From positions 1 through 30,523 of the forward strand of contig CAZEVY010000063.1 of NCBI GenBank assembly GCA_964515555.1: DNA of 30,523 nucleotides. Direction: 5' to 3'. Each line of letters starts with the position of its first letter. Position 1 is the stretch's first letter. Positions 1 through 9,133 of the stretch are shown here, piece after piece. The DNA comes from CAZEVY01 sp964515555. Its GTDB lineage: Bacteria; Acidobacteriota; Terriglobia; Bryobacterales; Bryobacteraceae. Made by a program: the position numbers and the translations under genes. The notes beneath the pieces were generated by a model. That model did not search any database. It had not been told where the DNA came from and saw only the letters and a program-made list of their open reading frames with translations.

Positions 1-1731
1 AGCATCCCGCTCCAGCTCCAGACCGCGCTCGCAGCGCTCTTCGGTCACTACGAGAAGACCTTCGAGCTGTGGGCCGGCGCGGGCATCGACGTACCACCGT
101 GCTTCATCGTGGTGTGCAACAACACCTCGACCTCGAAGCTGGTCTACGACTACATCTCGGGCTTTGAGCGCGACAGCGACGATGGCACGACCACGCTCGA
201 GAACGGCCGGCTGGCGCTCTTCCGCAACTTCGACCAGCACGACAACCCGCTCGCCCGTCCGCGCACCCTGCTGATCGACAGCGAGCAGCTCGAGTCGGGC
301 GAGGGTCTCGACGACCATTTCCGCACCATGGCCGCCGACGAGATCGAACGCTTTCGCCGCGAGATCGTCGCGCGCACCGGCGACCGCCGGCAGGCCGAGA
401 ACCTTTCGGATCAAGACCTGCTGCGCGAGGTGATGAACACGGTCGGCAAGAAAGACCGGCTCGGCGAGCCGATCCGCTGCGTGGTCTCGGTCTCGATGCT
501 GACCGAGGGTTGGGATGCCAACACGGTGACCCACATCCTCGGCGTGCGCGCCTTTGGCACGCAGCTGCTGTGCGAGCAGGTGGTGGGCCGCGCGCTGCGC
601 CGGCAGTCTTACGACCTCAACGAAGCGGGTCTTTTCGACGTCGAGTACGCCGATATCCTGGGCATTCCGTTCGATTTCACCGCCAAGCCGGTGATCGCCC
701 CGCCGCAGCCGCCGCGCGAGACCGTGCTGGTCCAGGCGATCCGGCCCGCGCGCGACGCTTGCGCGATCCGTTTTCCGCGGGTCGGGGGTTACCGGGTGGA
801 GTTGCCGGAGGAGCGGCTCGCCGCGACGTTCAACGACGACTCGACGCTCGAGCTGACCCCCGATCTGGTCGGCCCTTCGGTGACGCAGAACGCAGGGATC
901 ATCGGCGAGGCGGTCGATTTGAACCTGGTGCATACCGGCGATCTGCGGCGCTCGACGCTGCTCTACTACCTGACGAAGCGGCTGCTCTACAGCAAGTGGC
1001 GTGATCCGGGTGAGGAGCCCAAGCTGCACCTTTTTGGGCAGCTGAAGCGGGTCACGCACCAGTGGCTCGACGCGCATCTGGTGTGCAAGGGCGGCACCTA
1101 CCCGGCGCAGCTGATGTACCAGGAGCTGGCTGACATCGCGTGCGAGCGGATCACGCGCGGGATCGTGAGCAGCCTGGTGGGCGAGCGGCCGATCAAGGCG
1201 GTGCTCGATCCTTACAACCCTACCGGCTCGACGATGCACGTGCGTTTTACGACGTCGAAGCGGACGCGCTGGGCCACGGACGCACGCCGCTGCCACGTGA
1301 ATTGGGTGGTTTGCGACAGCGATTGGGAGGCGGAGCTGTGCCGGGTCGTCGAGGCGCATCCGCGGGTGCGCGCTTATGTGAAGAACCAGGGGCTGGGGCT
1401 CGAGGTGCCGTATCGCTACGGCGCGCAGGCGCGCAAGTATTTGCCGGATTTCGTGGTGTTGGTGGAGGATGGCCGGGGCGAGGAGGATTTGCTGCATTTG
1501 GTGGTGGAGATCAAGGGCTACCGCCGCGAGGATGCGAAGGAGAAGAAGGCGACGATGGAGACCTATTGGGTGCCGGGGGTGAACAACTTGCGCAGCCATG
1601 GTCGCTGGGCTTTTGCCGAGCTGACCGAGGTCTACCAGATCGAGGCGAATTTCGCGGCGAAGGTGGGGGCCCATTGCAACGAGATGATCGATCGCGCGGT
1701 GCTGGCTGGTGAGGCCGGAGGCCGCGAGTGA
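1..1731 (+). CDS. Type III-like restriction endonuclease subunit (Res), 5'-truncated by window edge
   Basis: The frame is open from the first base, so the start and the N-terminal half, including the ATP-binding Walker A/B part, lie outside the window; 576 residues remain. The visible part starts in the second RecA-like helicase domain: MLTEGWDA (about 496-519) and the arginine-finger motif VI CEQVVGRALRR (about 571-603). The C-terminus carries a PD-(D/E)xK nuclease signature: LPDF at about 1441-1452, then EIKG at about 1507-1518. This arrangement is that of DEAD/SF2 Type III-like Res subunits, which translocate on or switch along DNA with ATP and cut when the partner methyltransferase recognises an unmethylated site. 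The methyltransferase follows 14 nt downstream. Res comes before Mod here, the reverse of the classical mod-res order. The family call is firm; the precise subfamily (I suspect the BPTD_3080-like group) is from memory. Confidence 0.88.
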   Translation, partial: SIPLQLQTALAALFGHYEKTFELWAGAGIDVPPCFIVVCNNTSTSKLVYDYISGFERDSDDGTTTLENGRLALFRNFDQHDNPLARPRTLLIDSEQLESGEGLDDHFRTMAADEIERFRREIVARTGDRRQAENLSDQDLLREVMNTVGKKDRLGEPIRCVVSVSMLTEGWDANTVTHILGVRAFGTQLLCEQVVGRALRRQSYDLNEAGLFDVEYADILGIPFDFTAKPVIAPPQPPRETVLVQAIRPARDACAIRFPRVGGYRVELPEERLAATFNDDSTLELTPDLVGPSVTQNAGIIGEAVDLNLVHTGDLRRSTLLYYLTKRLLYSKWRDPGEEPKLHLFGQLKRVTHQWLDAHLVCKGGTYPAQLMYQELADIACERITRGIVSSLVGERPIKAVLDPYNPTGSTMHVRFTTSKRTRWATDARRCHVNWVVCDSDWEAELCRVVEAHPRVRAYVKNQGLGLEVPYRYGAQARKYLPDFVVLVEDGRGEEDLLHLVVEIKGYRREDAKEKKATMETYWVPGVNNLRSHGRWAFAELTEVYQIEANFAAKVGAHCNEMIDRAVLAGEAGGRE

Positions 1732-1745
1732 GGGCGCGCTGAGCC

Positions 1746-4597
1746 ATGGCGAAGACGAAGGGACCGAAGCAGGTCGAGACGCTGAAGCACACCGAGGCGT
1801 CGCGGAAGAACATCCCGACGGCGGAGTATCAGTCGGTGCTGGCGAAAGAGGCGCAGAGCCCGATCCGGGTGGCCTACGAACGCCGGAATCGCGATCTCGA
1901 TCCGCAGCTGGTCTGGCGCGGGAAGGATGAGCAGGATTGGTCGGATCTGGTGGTGCCGGCGCCGCCGCTCTTCATTCAGGAGAAGATCCACCCCAAGGTG
2001 CTGATCGACGATCTGCTGCGCCAGGCGCGCGAGCAGGCATCGGGGCAGACCGGGACGCAGCTCGACCTGTTCGCCGATTTCAACGGGTTGCCGAGCACCG
2101 AAGCGCGGACCGAGTTCTACCAGCACGACGCCAACTGGTCGAACCGGATGATCCTGGGTGACAGCTTGCAGGTGATGGCGTCGCTCGCCGAGCGCGAAGG
2201 GCTGCGCGGGCAGGTGCAGTGCATCTACATCGACCCGCCCTATGGGATCAAGTTCAACTCGAATTTCCAGTGGTCGACGACCAGCCGGGACGTGAAGGAT
2301 GGGAATGTTGATCACATCACCCGTGAGCCGGAGCAGGTGAAGGCGTTTCGGGATACTTGGCGGGACGGGATTCACTCCTACCTAACCTACGTGCGCGACA
2401 GGCTTCTTGTTGCGCGGGATCTCCTATCTTCAACCGGATCGATATTTTTGCAGATTGGAGAAGAGAACGTTCACTTTCTTCGTGCGATATTGGATGAGGT
2501 CTTCGGTCGCTCTAACGCCTGCGGTCAAATTTCATTCAAGAAGACGACCGGCGCTGGCAGCTTCGCTGGCGGGACAAAGCTCCTCGCTTCCGTCTACGAC
2601 TACATATTGTGGTATGCGAAAGATATCGAGCAGGTCAAATATCGTCAGATATTCCACATTAAGGAGCTGGCTGGCCTGGGCGGCGGGCAATATACACGTG
2701 TATTGGAGGGCGATGGCGCAGAACGCCCGCTGACGGACCTTGAGAGCGTGCATGGTATTACCAGTGGCCGGGTATTCCGCGGAGACAACCTGACCTCGCA
2801 AACGACACGCACAGGCCAGACGACCGTCTTCCCTGTGACGCTGTGCGACACGACTTTTCGCCCTTCCAAGGGCGGCTGGAAGACTAACCAAGTAGGCATG
2901 CGTCGATTGCAACTTTCCAATAGGCTCTACCCCCAAGGGAATACACTTTCCTATCGTCGCTTTTTCGAAGATTTCCAACTGTTCCCAATTATAAACGTCT
3001 GGGACGACACAGTAACTTCAGGATTCGGCGCAGACAAGTTATATGTTGTCCAAACAAACGTTCGAGTGATTGAACGTTGTCTCTTGTTGGCCAGCGATCC
3101 AGGTGACTTGATAATTGACCCAACCTGCGGGTCCGGGACCACGGCCTACGTCGCCGAGCAATGGGGCCGCCGCTGGATCACGATCGACACCTCGCGCGTT
3201 GCGCTGGCATTGGCCCGCGCCCGCATCATGGGCGCGCGCTACCCCTACTACCTGCTCGCCGACTCGCGCGAAGGCCAGGTGCANNNNNNNNNNACGACGG
3301 TCAGCTCAAGGAAGCCGAGATCACCCGGACGACGCCGTCCGAAGCCCCAACGCACAGCGACATCCGTCACGGCTTCGTCTACGAGCGAGTGCCGCACATC
3401 ACCCTCAAATCGATCGCCAACAACGCCGAGATCGACGTCATCTGGGAGAAGTTCCAGCAGACGCTCGAGCCGCTCCGCCAAGAGCTCAACGCGATCCTCG
3501 CCAAGACGTGGGAAGAGTGGGAGATCCCCCGCGACGCCGACGACCCGTGGCCAGCGAAAGCCAAAGAGCTGCACGCCCAGTGGTGGCAGCACCGCATCGC
3601 CCGGCAGCAAGAAATCGACGCCTCCATCGCCGCCAAGGCTGACTACGAATACCTCTACGACAAGCCCTACGAAGACAACAAAAAGGTCCGCGTCGCCGGC
3701 CCTTTCACCGTCGAAAGCCTCTCCCCGCACCGCGTGCTCGGCGTCGACGAAAACGACGAGCTCATCGACCCGCTCGCCAAGAAAACCGAAGGCGACGGCG
3801 TCCAGCGCAGCTTCGCCGCGATGATCCTCGACAACCTCAAGACCGCTGGCGTGCAACAAGCCCACAAAGAAGACAAGATCGTGTTCTCCTCGATCACCCC
3901 CTGGCCAGGAGAGCTCATCTGCGCCGAAGGTCGCTACCTCGAAGGAACCGAAACCGGCAACGAAGCCGCGGGCGCCGAAAAGCGAGCCGCCCTCTTCATC
4001 GGCCCCGAATTTGGCACCGTCGCCCGCCCCGACCTCGTGCGCGCCGCACGCGAAGCCGGTGACGCCGACTTCGACGTCCTCATCGCCTGTGCCTTCAACT
4101 ACGAAGCCCACGCCACCGACTTCAACAAGCTCGGCCGCATCCCGGTGCTCAAAGCCAGAATGAACGCCGACCTTCACATGGCCGGCGACCTCAAAAACAC
4201 CGGCAAAGGCAACCTCTTCGTCATCTTCGGCGAGCCCGACATCGAGATCCTCGCAGCCGAAGACGACCAGATCCAGGTCAAAATCAACGGCGTCGACGTC
4301 TTCCACCCCCAAACCGGCGAAATCCGCAGCGACGGCCCCGAAGGCATCGCCTGCTGGTTCATCGACACCGACTACAACGAGGAGAGCTTCTTCGTCCGGC
4401 ACGCCTATTTCCTCGGCGCGAACGATCCGTACAAGGCACTGAAGACCACCCTCAAGGCCGAGATCAACGAAGAAGCGTGGTCCACGCTGAACAGCGACAC
4501 CTCGCGCCCGTTCGACAAGCCGAAATCCGGGCGGATCGCCGTAAAGGTGATCAACCATCTGGGCGATGAAGTAATGAAGGTCTTCCGGGTGGACTGA
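1746..4597 (+). CDS. Beta-class site-specific DNA methyltransferase (Type III-like Mod), interrupted by scaffold gap
   Basis: This is an adenine N6 (or cytosine N4) methyltransferase giving the restriction system its specificity. The catalytic motif DPPY lies at residues 163-166 (about 2232-2243). The SAM-binding motif DPTCGSGTT follows much later (about 3117-3143), so motif IV precedes motif I as in beta-class enzymes, with the target-recognition region between them. About 950 codons is long for a classical Mod but fits the extended Mod proteins paired with large Res subunits. A run of 10 Ns at 3284-3293 separates two reading frames (upstream codons begin at positions divisible by 3, downstream ones at remainder 2); both halves are clearly the same protein, so this is an assembly artefact rather than proof of a pseudogene. 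The segment 2380-3115 has much lower G+C than both flanks. The start ATG at 1746 is the first available after Res. Confidence 0.85.
3284..3293. other. Assembly gap (10 Ns) inside the methyltransferase gene
   Basis: Ten undetermined bases. The left flank ends in codons for REGQV and the right flank begins with codons for DGQLKEAEIT, in a frame that does not join with 10 bases between them. A true spacing of 2 modulo 3, or a short overlap of the two contig ends (EGQ versus DGQ look like the same place), would restore one continuous frame. Confidence 0.95.
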
Positions 4598-4610
4598 CGC
4601 CCAGGTAGCA

Positions 4611-6683
4611 ATGGAATTCCGCATTGCCGACACATTCACGGACAGCCTCGCTCGGCTAACCGGCGATGAGCAGAAGGCCGTCAAGACGGCGGCATTCGAT
4701 CTTCAGTTGAACCCGGCGCATCCGAGTCTGCAATTCCACAAGCTCGACAAACCTAAGGATCGCCGCTTTTGGTCGATTCGCGTGAGCAGCGATGTCCGGC
4801 TGATCGTGCATCGGACCGACGCCAGCCTGCTGCTGTGCTATGTCGGGCACCACAACAACGCATATCAGTGGGCCGAACGGCGGAAGATCGAGACTCACCC
4901 CAAGACGGGCGCGGCGCAATTCGTGGAAGTTCGCGAGACGGTGCAGGAGATCACGATTCCCAAATACGTGGAGGTGACGCAACCCGCGCCGCCGAAGCCG
5001 CCGTTGTTTGCCGGGGTGTCGGAAGACGAGTTGCTCGGCTACGGCGTGCCCGCGGAATGGCTCGCCGATGCGCGGTGCGCTACCGAGGACACCTTGCTGG
5101 AGTTGGCGGATCACCTGCCCAGCGAGGCCGCCGAGGCGTTGCTGGATCTGGCTACCGGCGTCGCGCCGAAGGTCGCTCAGCCGGTAGCCGCGGGTGCCGA
5201 TCCGTTCGCGCATCCCGACGCCCAGCGCCGTTTCCGGGTGGTCGCCAACGTCGAGGAACTGGAGCGCGCGCTCGACTACCCCTGGGACAAATGGACGGTT
5301 TTCCTTCATCCGGCACAACGCACTTTGGTTGAGCGCGACTTCGGCGGTCCGGCGCGAGTGGCAGGATCGGCAGGCACTGGCAAGACGATCGTGGCATTGC
5401 ATCGGGCGGTGTTCCTCGCGCGGGCCAATCCGGACGCTCGGGTGCTGCTGACGACGTTTTCCGACACGCTGGCGAATGCGCTACGGACGAAACTCCGGCG
5501 GCTGATCAGCAACGAGCCGCGGCTTGGCGAACGGCTGGAGGTTCATTCGATGAACGCGATCGGCCAGCGGTTGCATGAGGTGAACATCGGCCGCCCCAAG
5601 GTCGCATCGCGGGAAGCGATCCGGAAGCTGTTGGGCGAGGCTTCCGGAGCGGTGGAAGCACACAAGTTCTCCGTGCAATTCCTGCTGGCGGAATGGGATC
5701 AGGTAGTCGATGCCTGGCAGTTGGAATCATGGGAATCCTATCGCGACGTGGTGCGATTAGGGCGCAAGACGCGGTTGCGGGAAGCTCAGCGAGTCGTGCT
5801 GTGGTCGATATTCGATCGTGTGCGGGCGGGACTTCGTGCTCAGGGCTTGGTCACGTATGCGGAGGTGTTCAGCCGCGTGGCGTTGAAGCTCAGGGAGAGC
5901 GCGCATCCGGCTTTTGAGTTCGCGGTGGTGGACGAGGCCCAGGATGTCAGCGTCGCGCAGTTGCGATTCCTCGCGGCGCTCGGCGGGGGACGGCAGAATA
6001 GTCTGTTCTTCGCCGGCGACCTGGGACAACGCATCTTTCAGCAACCCTTTTCCTGGAAGGCGCTCGGCGTCGATGTTCGGGGGCGCTCGTCAACGTTGCG
6101 GGTCAATTACCGGACGTCGCACCAGATCAGAACGCAGGCCGATCGGCTGCTGGGTCCCGAGGTGTCGGACGTGGACGGCAATACCGAAGACCGAAGGGGA
6201 ACGATCTCGACCTTCAACGGCCCGGAGCCGGAAGTCATGGTTCTGGCTACTGCCCTGGACGAGATCAAGGCTGTCGGCGAGTGGCTCGCGGCCAGGATGA
6301 TCGAGGGTATCGTAGCGCACGAGATCGGCGTCTTCGTCCGCTCCGCGGCGGAGCTGGACCGGGCTCGCGCGGCGGTCAAGGGTGCGAAGCTGCCGTACAA
6401 GGTGCTCGACGACAACGTCGAGACCACGACTGGCAAGGCCTCGATCAGCACGATGCATCTCGCAAAGGGTCTGGAGTTTCGCACCGTGGTAGTGATGGCC
6501 TGCGACGACGAGGTGATTCCGCTTCAGGAGCGGATCGAAACGGTCGCGGACGACGCCGATCTCGAAGAGGTCTACAACACGGAACGGCACTTGCTGTATG
6601 TCGCCTGCACTCGGGCTCGGGATCACCTGCTGGTGACGGGTGTCGCTCCGGCGTCCGAGTTCCTGGACGACCTTCTCAACTAA
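4611..6683 (+). CDS. RelE-fold domain fused to UvrD/Rep-family helicase
   Basis: The protein is 690 aa. Residues 1-about 95 resemble the RelE/ParE/HigB toxin fold: a basic stretch with RRFWSIRVSSDVRLIVHR, then CYVGHHNNAYQWA, the usual ending of such domains. A linker region follows to about residue 230. The rest is a superfamily 1 helicase: Walker A AGSAGTGKT (251-259), Walker B VVDEAQD (about 436-442), motif IV LRVNYRTS, motif V-like KGLEFRTVVVMACDDE, and motif VI LLYVACTRARD (about 660-670). The gene begins 13 nt after the methyltransferase stop with an AGGT Shine-Dalgarno, so it is probably part of the same operon and a functional partner of the restriction system. No antitoxin gene is adjacent, so the RelE-like part may be an RNA- or ribosome-binding module rather than a free toxin. 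Its exact role is unknown. Confidence 0.85.
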   Translation: MEFRIADTFTDSLARLTGDEQKAVKTAAFDLQLNPAHPSLQFHKLDKPKDRRFWSIRVSSDVRLIVHRTDASLLLCYVGHHNNAYQWAERRKIETHPKTGAAQFVEVRETVQEITIPKYVEVTQPAPPKPPLFAGVSEDELLGYGVPAEWLADARCATEDTLLELADHLPSEAAEALLDLATGVAPKVAQPVAAGADPFAHPDAQRRFRVVANVEELERALDYPWDKWTVFLHPAQRTLVERDFGGPARVAGSAGTGKTIVALHRAVFLARANPDARVLLTTFSDTLANALRTKLRRLISNEPRLGERLEVHSMNAIGQRLHEVNIGRPKVASREAIRKLLGEASGAVEAHKFSVQFLLAEWDQVVDAWQLESWESYRDVVRLGRKTRLREAQRVVLWSIFDRVRAGLRAQGLVTYAEVFSRVALKLRESAHPAFEFAVVDEAQDVSVAQLRFLAALGGGRQNSLFFAGDLGQRIFQQPFSWKALGVDVRGRSSTLRVNYRTSHQIRTQADRLLGPEVSDVDGNTEDRRGTISTFNGPEPEVMVLATALDEIKAVGEWLAARMIEGIVAHEIGVFVRSAAELDRARAAVKGAKLPYKVLDDNVETTTGKASISTMHLAKGLEFRTVVVMACDDEVIPLQERIETVADDADLEEVYNTERHLLYVACTRARDHLLVTGVAPASEFLDDLLN

Positions 6684-7084
6684 CGTTCGGTGTTCCAGGT
6701 AGAACGCAGGGAGGCCCATCGACGGCGTTGGTCTGACCAATCGGTGATGCCGACGACGGTTCGGAGTTGGGTTTCACGAATGTGGAGGCAGGTGGAGTCC
6801 GGAAGCAGCAACGTCTCTTGTATTTCCGGCGCGAGGTTGAGCAGATTCATGATCTGGGTGACTCGCGCGCGTGTGACGTAGCCCAGGCGCGCGAGGTCGG
6901 CATAGTCACGCACTTCCCCACTGTCGACGATCTCCTGGAACTTGATGGCAAGGGCCATCAGGCGGGCGATTCGCGGGATGCGCGGCGGGTCCGGTACCTT
7001 GGGATCGGCCTTCCGGCCGCCGCGCGGCCCCTTCACCGGGACAATGGTGATTTCGATCTGCAGTGCCCGGTCGTCGATGCTCAT
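6680..7084 (-). CDS. Small HTH (ParB-like) protein of the recombinase cassette
   Basis: The protein is 134 aa. The start ATG at 7084 has a good Shine-Dalgarno (AAGGAG, about 7 nt upstream) and overlaps the recombinase stop in an ATGA junction; the longer open frame upstream lies inside the recombinase gene and is rejected. A basic N-terminal part (GPRGGRK, residues 19-25) precedes a helix-turn-helix candidate around residues 60-85 (DYADLARLGYVTRARVTQIM), which resembles ParB/KorB-type HTH motifs. It is therefore a candidate DNA-binding accessory or directionality factor for the recombinase. Its stop codon (6680-6682) overlaps the stop of the converging helicase gene. I do not recognise a named family. 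Confidence 0.7.
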   Translation of the reverse strand: MSIDDRALQIEITIVPVKGPRGGRKADPKVPDPPRIPRIARLMALAIKFQEIVDSGEVRDYADLARLGYVTRARVTQIMNLLNLAPEIQETLLLPDSTCLHIRETQLRTVVGITDWSDQRRRWASLRSTWNTER

Positions 7085-8616
7085 CGGATCGCTCCTTTTT
7101 GAACCAGTTCCTTCACACCCGCCGACTTGAAGCTCACCGTGACCTTGCCGGTGCGGCCGTCGTATCCGATCTTCTCGACAAGCTGACCCAGGAGGGCCCG
7201 CTGCTCCTCGATGTTCATCGCCTTCCACACGTCCTCGAAGGATGCCATAGAGCGGCGCAGATCCTTCTCGTCGATCCGCTGTTTTTCGCGGCGCACGATC
7301 TTTTTGCGAAGTTCCTCCGCGCGCGTTTCCCCGGCGGCGAGTGGTTCACGGATCTCGGCCAACCGCGCCGCTTCCGGATTTCGAATCCGCGCGACCTGAG
7401 ACTTCAGGTTCTTCACGCGGCCGTTCGTCGTGTTCAATTCTTCGCGCAGGCTGGCAACGGTCTCAGCAAGACGCTGGCGCGCCGCGCGCGCAGTCTCAGC
7501 CAGCACGTCCGGATGGACGCCAACACGCCGAATACTCTCGACGACTGCCTCCTCGACTGACGGCGCGGACACAGATCGCGATGTGCAGTAGCCTTCGAGC
7601 TTCTGCTGTGACCGGTAACAGACGTAGTAGCGATAACGCCGCTCCTTGTTGGCAGAGTACGTCGAGTACATGCCGGAACCGCAGCACGTGCAGTAGATCA
7701 TCCCTCGCAGCAGCGCCTCGTACTTCACGCGATCGGAGTTGCCCGGCGTCCAAGCGTTCTCCTTCAGGCGCTTCTGCGCCAGATCGAAAGTCCGCTGGTC
7801 AATGATCGCCTCGTGCTCACCGGCGAAGACTTCATCGCCGACCTTCACCTGCCCGGTATAGAGGATGTTGCCGAGCAGCTTGTAGATGTGGCACCGGCGC
7901 AGCGGGCTGCCGCCGTAGGGCTTGCCGTCCTGTGTGGTCCACTGCTTATTGCGCCACCCCAGCTTGTCGAACCGGTGGACAATCTCCGTGACCTGCGTGC
8001 CTTCCAGATAGAGGCGGAACATCTCGCGAATGCGCTCGGCCTCCTCGAGATTGACGGTCAGCTTCCCGGCGCGGGAGTCGAGGTCGTAGCCCAGAAGGAT
8101 GTGTCCACCGGTCCACTTGCCTTTCTTCCGTGCGGCGACCTGCTTGTCGCGCGTTCGGTCGGAAATGATCTCGCGCTCAAACTGCGCGAACGACAGCAGA
8201 ATGTTCAGCGTCAGGCGCCCCAGAGGCGTGTTGGTATTGAATTGCTGCGTGACCGAAACGAAGCACACGCCGTGCTTCTCGAACAGGCCCATCATCCTGG
8301 CGAAGTCGATCAGCGAGCGGCTGAGGCGATCGACCTTGTAGACGACCACGCAGTCGACCTTGCCGGCCTCGATGTCCGCCAGCAGTTGCCGCACGCCGGG
8401 CCGTTCGATGTTCGCGCCGGTGTATCCGCCGTCGCTGTACTCGTTGGCAACCAGGGTCCAGCCCGCGTGGCGCTGGCTGAGGATGTACGCCTCGGCCGCT
8501 TCGCGCTGTGCGTCGAGCGAGTTGAACTCCTGATTCAGGCCGTCATCGGTGGACTTCCGGGTGTAGATCGCGCACCGGACTGTCTTCGCGATCGGGGCGT
8601 TACTCGTGGTCGCCAT
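7081..8616 (-). CDS. Large serine recombinase (resolvase/invertase family)
   Basis: The protein is 511 aa. It carries a resolvase catalytic domain (about residues 13-165) with the nucleophile Ser22 in YTRKSTDDG, the arginine-containing VVYKVDRLSRSLIDF, and TPLGRLTLNILLSFAQFERE. A recombinase DNA-binding domain follows, then a zinc beta-ribbon (CTCCGSGM with later YYVCYRS and GYC), a long charged coiled-coil-like segment and a C-terminal tail. Enzymes of this type integrate, excise or invert DNA through a Ser-DNA phosphodiester intermediate. The start at 8616 has a strong Shine-Dalgarno (GGAGGAAGC) and overlaps the DUF2924 gene by 17 nt; the stop overlaps the next start by 4 nt. It is the likely mobilising enzyme of the left-hand island. 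Confidence 0.93.
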   Translation of the reverse strand: MATTSNAPIAKTVRCAIYTRKSTDDGLNQEFNSLDAQREAAEAYILSQRHAGWTLVANEYSDGGYTGANIERPGVRQLLADIEAGKVDCVVVYKVDRLSRSLIDFARMMGLFEKHGVCFVSVTQQFNTNTPLGRLTLNILLSFAQFEREIISDRTRDKQVAARKKGKWTGGHILLGYDLDSRAGKLTVNLEEAERIREMFRLYLEGTQVTEIVHRFDKLGWRNKQWTTQDGKPYGGSPLRRCHIYKLLGNILYTGQVKVGDEVFAGEHEAIIDQRTFDLAQKRLKENAWTPGNSDRVKYEALLRGMIYCTCCGSGMYSTYSANKERRYRYYVCYRSQQKLEGYCTSRSVSAPSVEEAVVESIRRVGVHPDVLAETARAARQRLAETVASLREELNTTNGRVKNLKSQVARIRNPEAARLAEIREPLAAGETRAEELRKKIVRREKQRIDEKDLRRSMASFEDVWKAMNIEEQRALLGQLVEKIGYDGRTGKVTVSFKSAGVKELVQKGAIR

Positions 8617-9133
8617 GCTTCCTCCCCGATTTTCCGCCCAGCCGGAAAAACGCGAATCCGTTCCACGGCGTGCCCGTCGCCTCGCGCACGGCAGAACTCA
8701 GCGAGCGGTGGATCTGGCCGGCGTACTCGAAGCCGTCCTTTCGAACGCGCACGACGATGTCCTTACCCCGATAGCGCCGCACCAGCTCGGTGCCGGGCAT
8801 CGGAAGCCGCGGATCCTCGGCCGGCGCGACGCGGGCTTCCATCGTGCGCTTTTCGTCCAGGTCTCCCTTCAGGAAGTTCTTGGGTGCTCGGATTCTGAGA
8901 TCGGCGTCGTTGGCGATCTCGAGGGCACGGCGTCGCGCGCGTTCCGATAGGCCGCCCTCGGCGTTCGCCTGGATGCGCCAAGCGATGCGCCGGAACAGGA
9001 ACTGTTTGTGATTCGACCGGCTCGATTCTCCGAAGACGTCGCGATACCGGTTCTTGAGCTGCCCAACGGTCATGTGGCGCAGGCCTTCAATCTGCTCTCG
9101 CAGCGCGGTCGAGCTAACCGTCTCTTTTCTCAT
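8600..9133 (-). CDS. DUF2924 domain protein
   Basis: The protein is 177 aa and basic. The N-terminal part (LREQIEGLRHMTVGQLKNRYRDVFGE is the region, residues about 12-37) together with the downstream FLFRRIAWRIQ and the C-terminal ELVRRYRGKDIVVRV / FEYAGQIHRSLSSAVREATG blocks fits DUF2924. This family is known as a companion of large serine recombinases, but its function is unestablished; DNA binding at the recombination site is an inference from the basic composition and gene order. The start at 9133 has GGGAGG 8 nt upstream and shares an ATGA overlap with the preceding microprotein gene. The end overlaps the recombinase start by 17 nt, implying translational coupling. Confidence 0.85.
   Translation of the reverse strand: MRKETVSSTALREQIEGLRHMTVGQLKNRYRDVFGESSRSNHKQFLFRRIAWRIQANAEGGLSERARRRALEIANDADLRIRAPKNFLKGDLDEKRTMEARVAPAEDPRLPMPGTELVRRYRGKDIVVRVRKDGFEYAGQIHRSLSSAVREATGTPWNGFAFFRLGGKSGRKHGDHE

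Noticed and set aside
3284..3293. Methyltransferase as a frameshifted pseudogene
   Set aside because: The frame change coincides exactly with the run of Ns, and both sides are intact, so an assembly gap explains it.
3248..4684. Long minus-strand open frame (about 478 codons) opposite the methyltransferase 3' half
   Set aside because: It is strongly acidic and Val/Gly-rich with no motif, and it is the antisense of a clearly conserved protein in a GC-rich gene. It also crosses the N gap.
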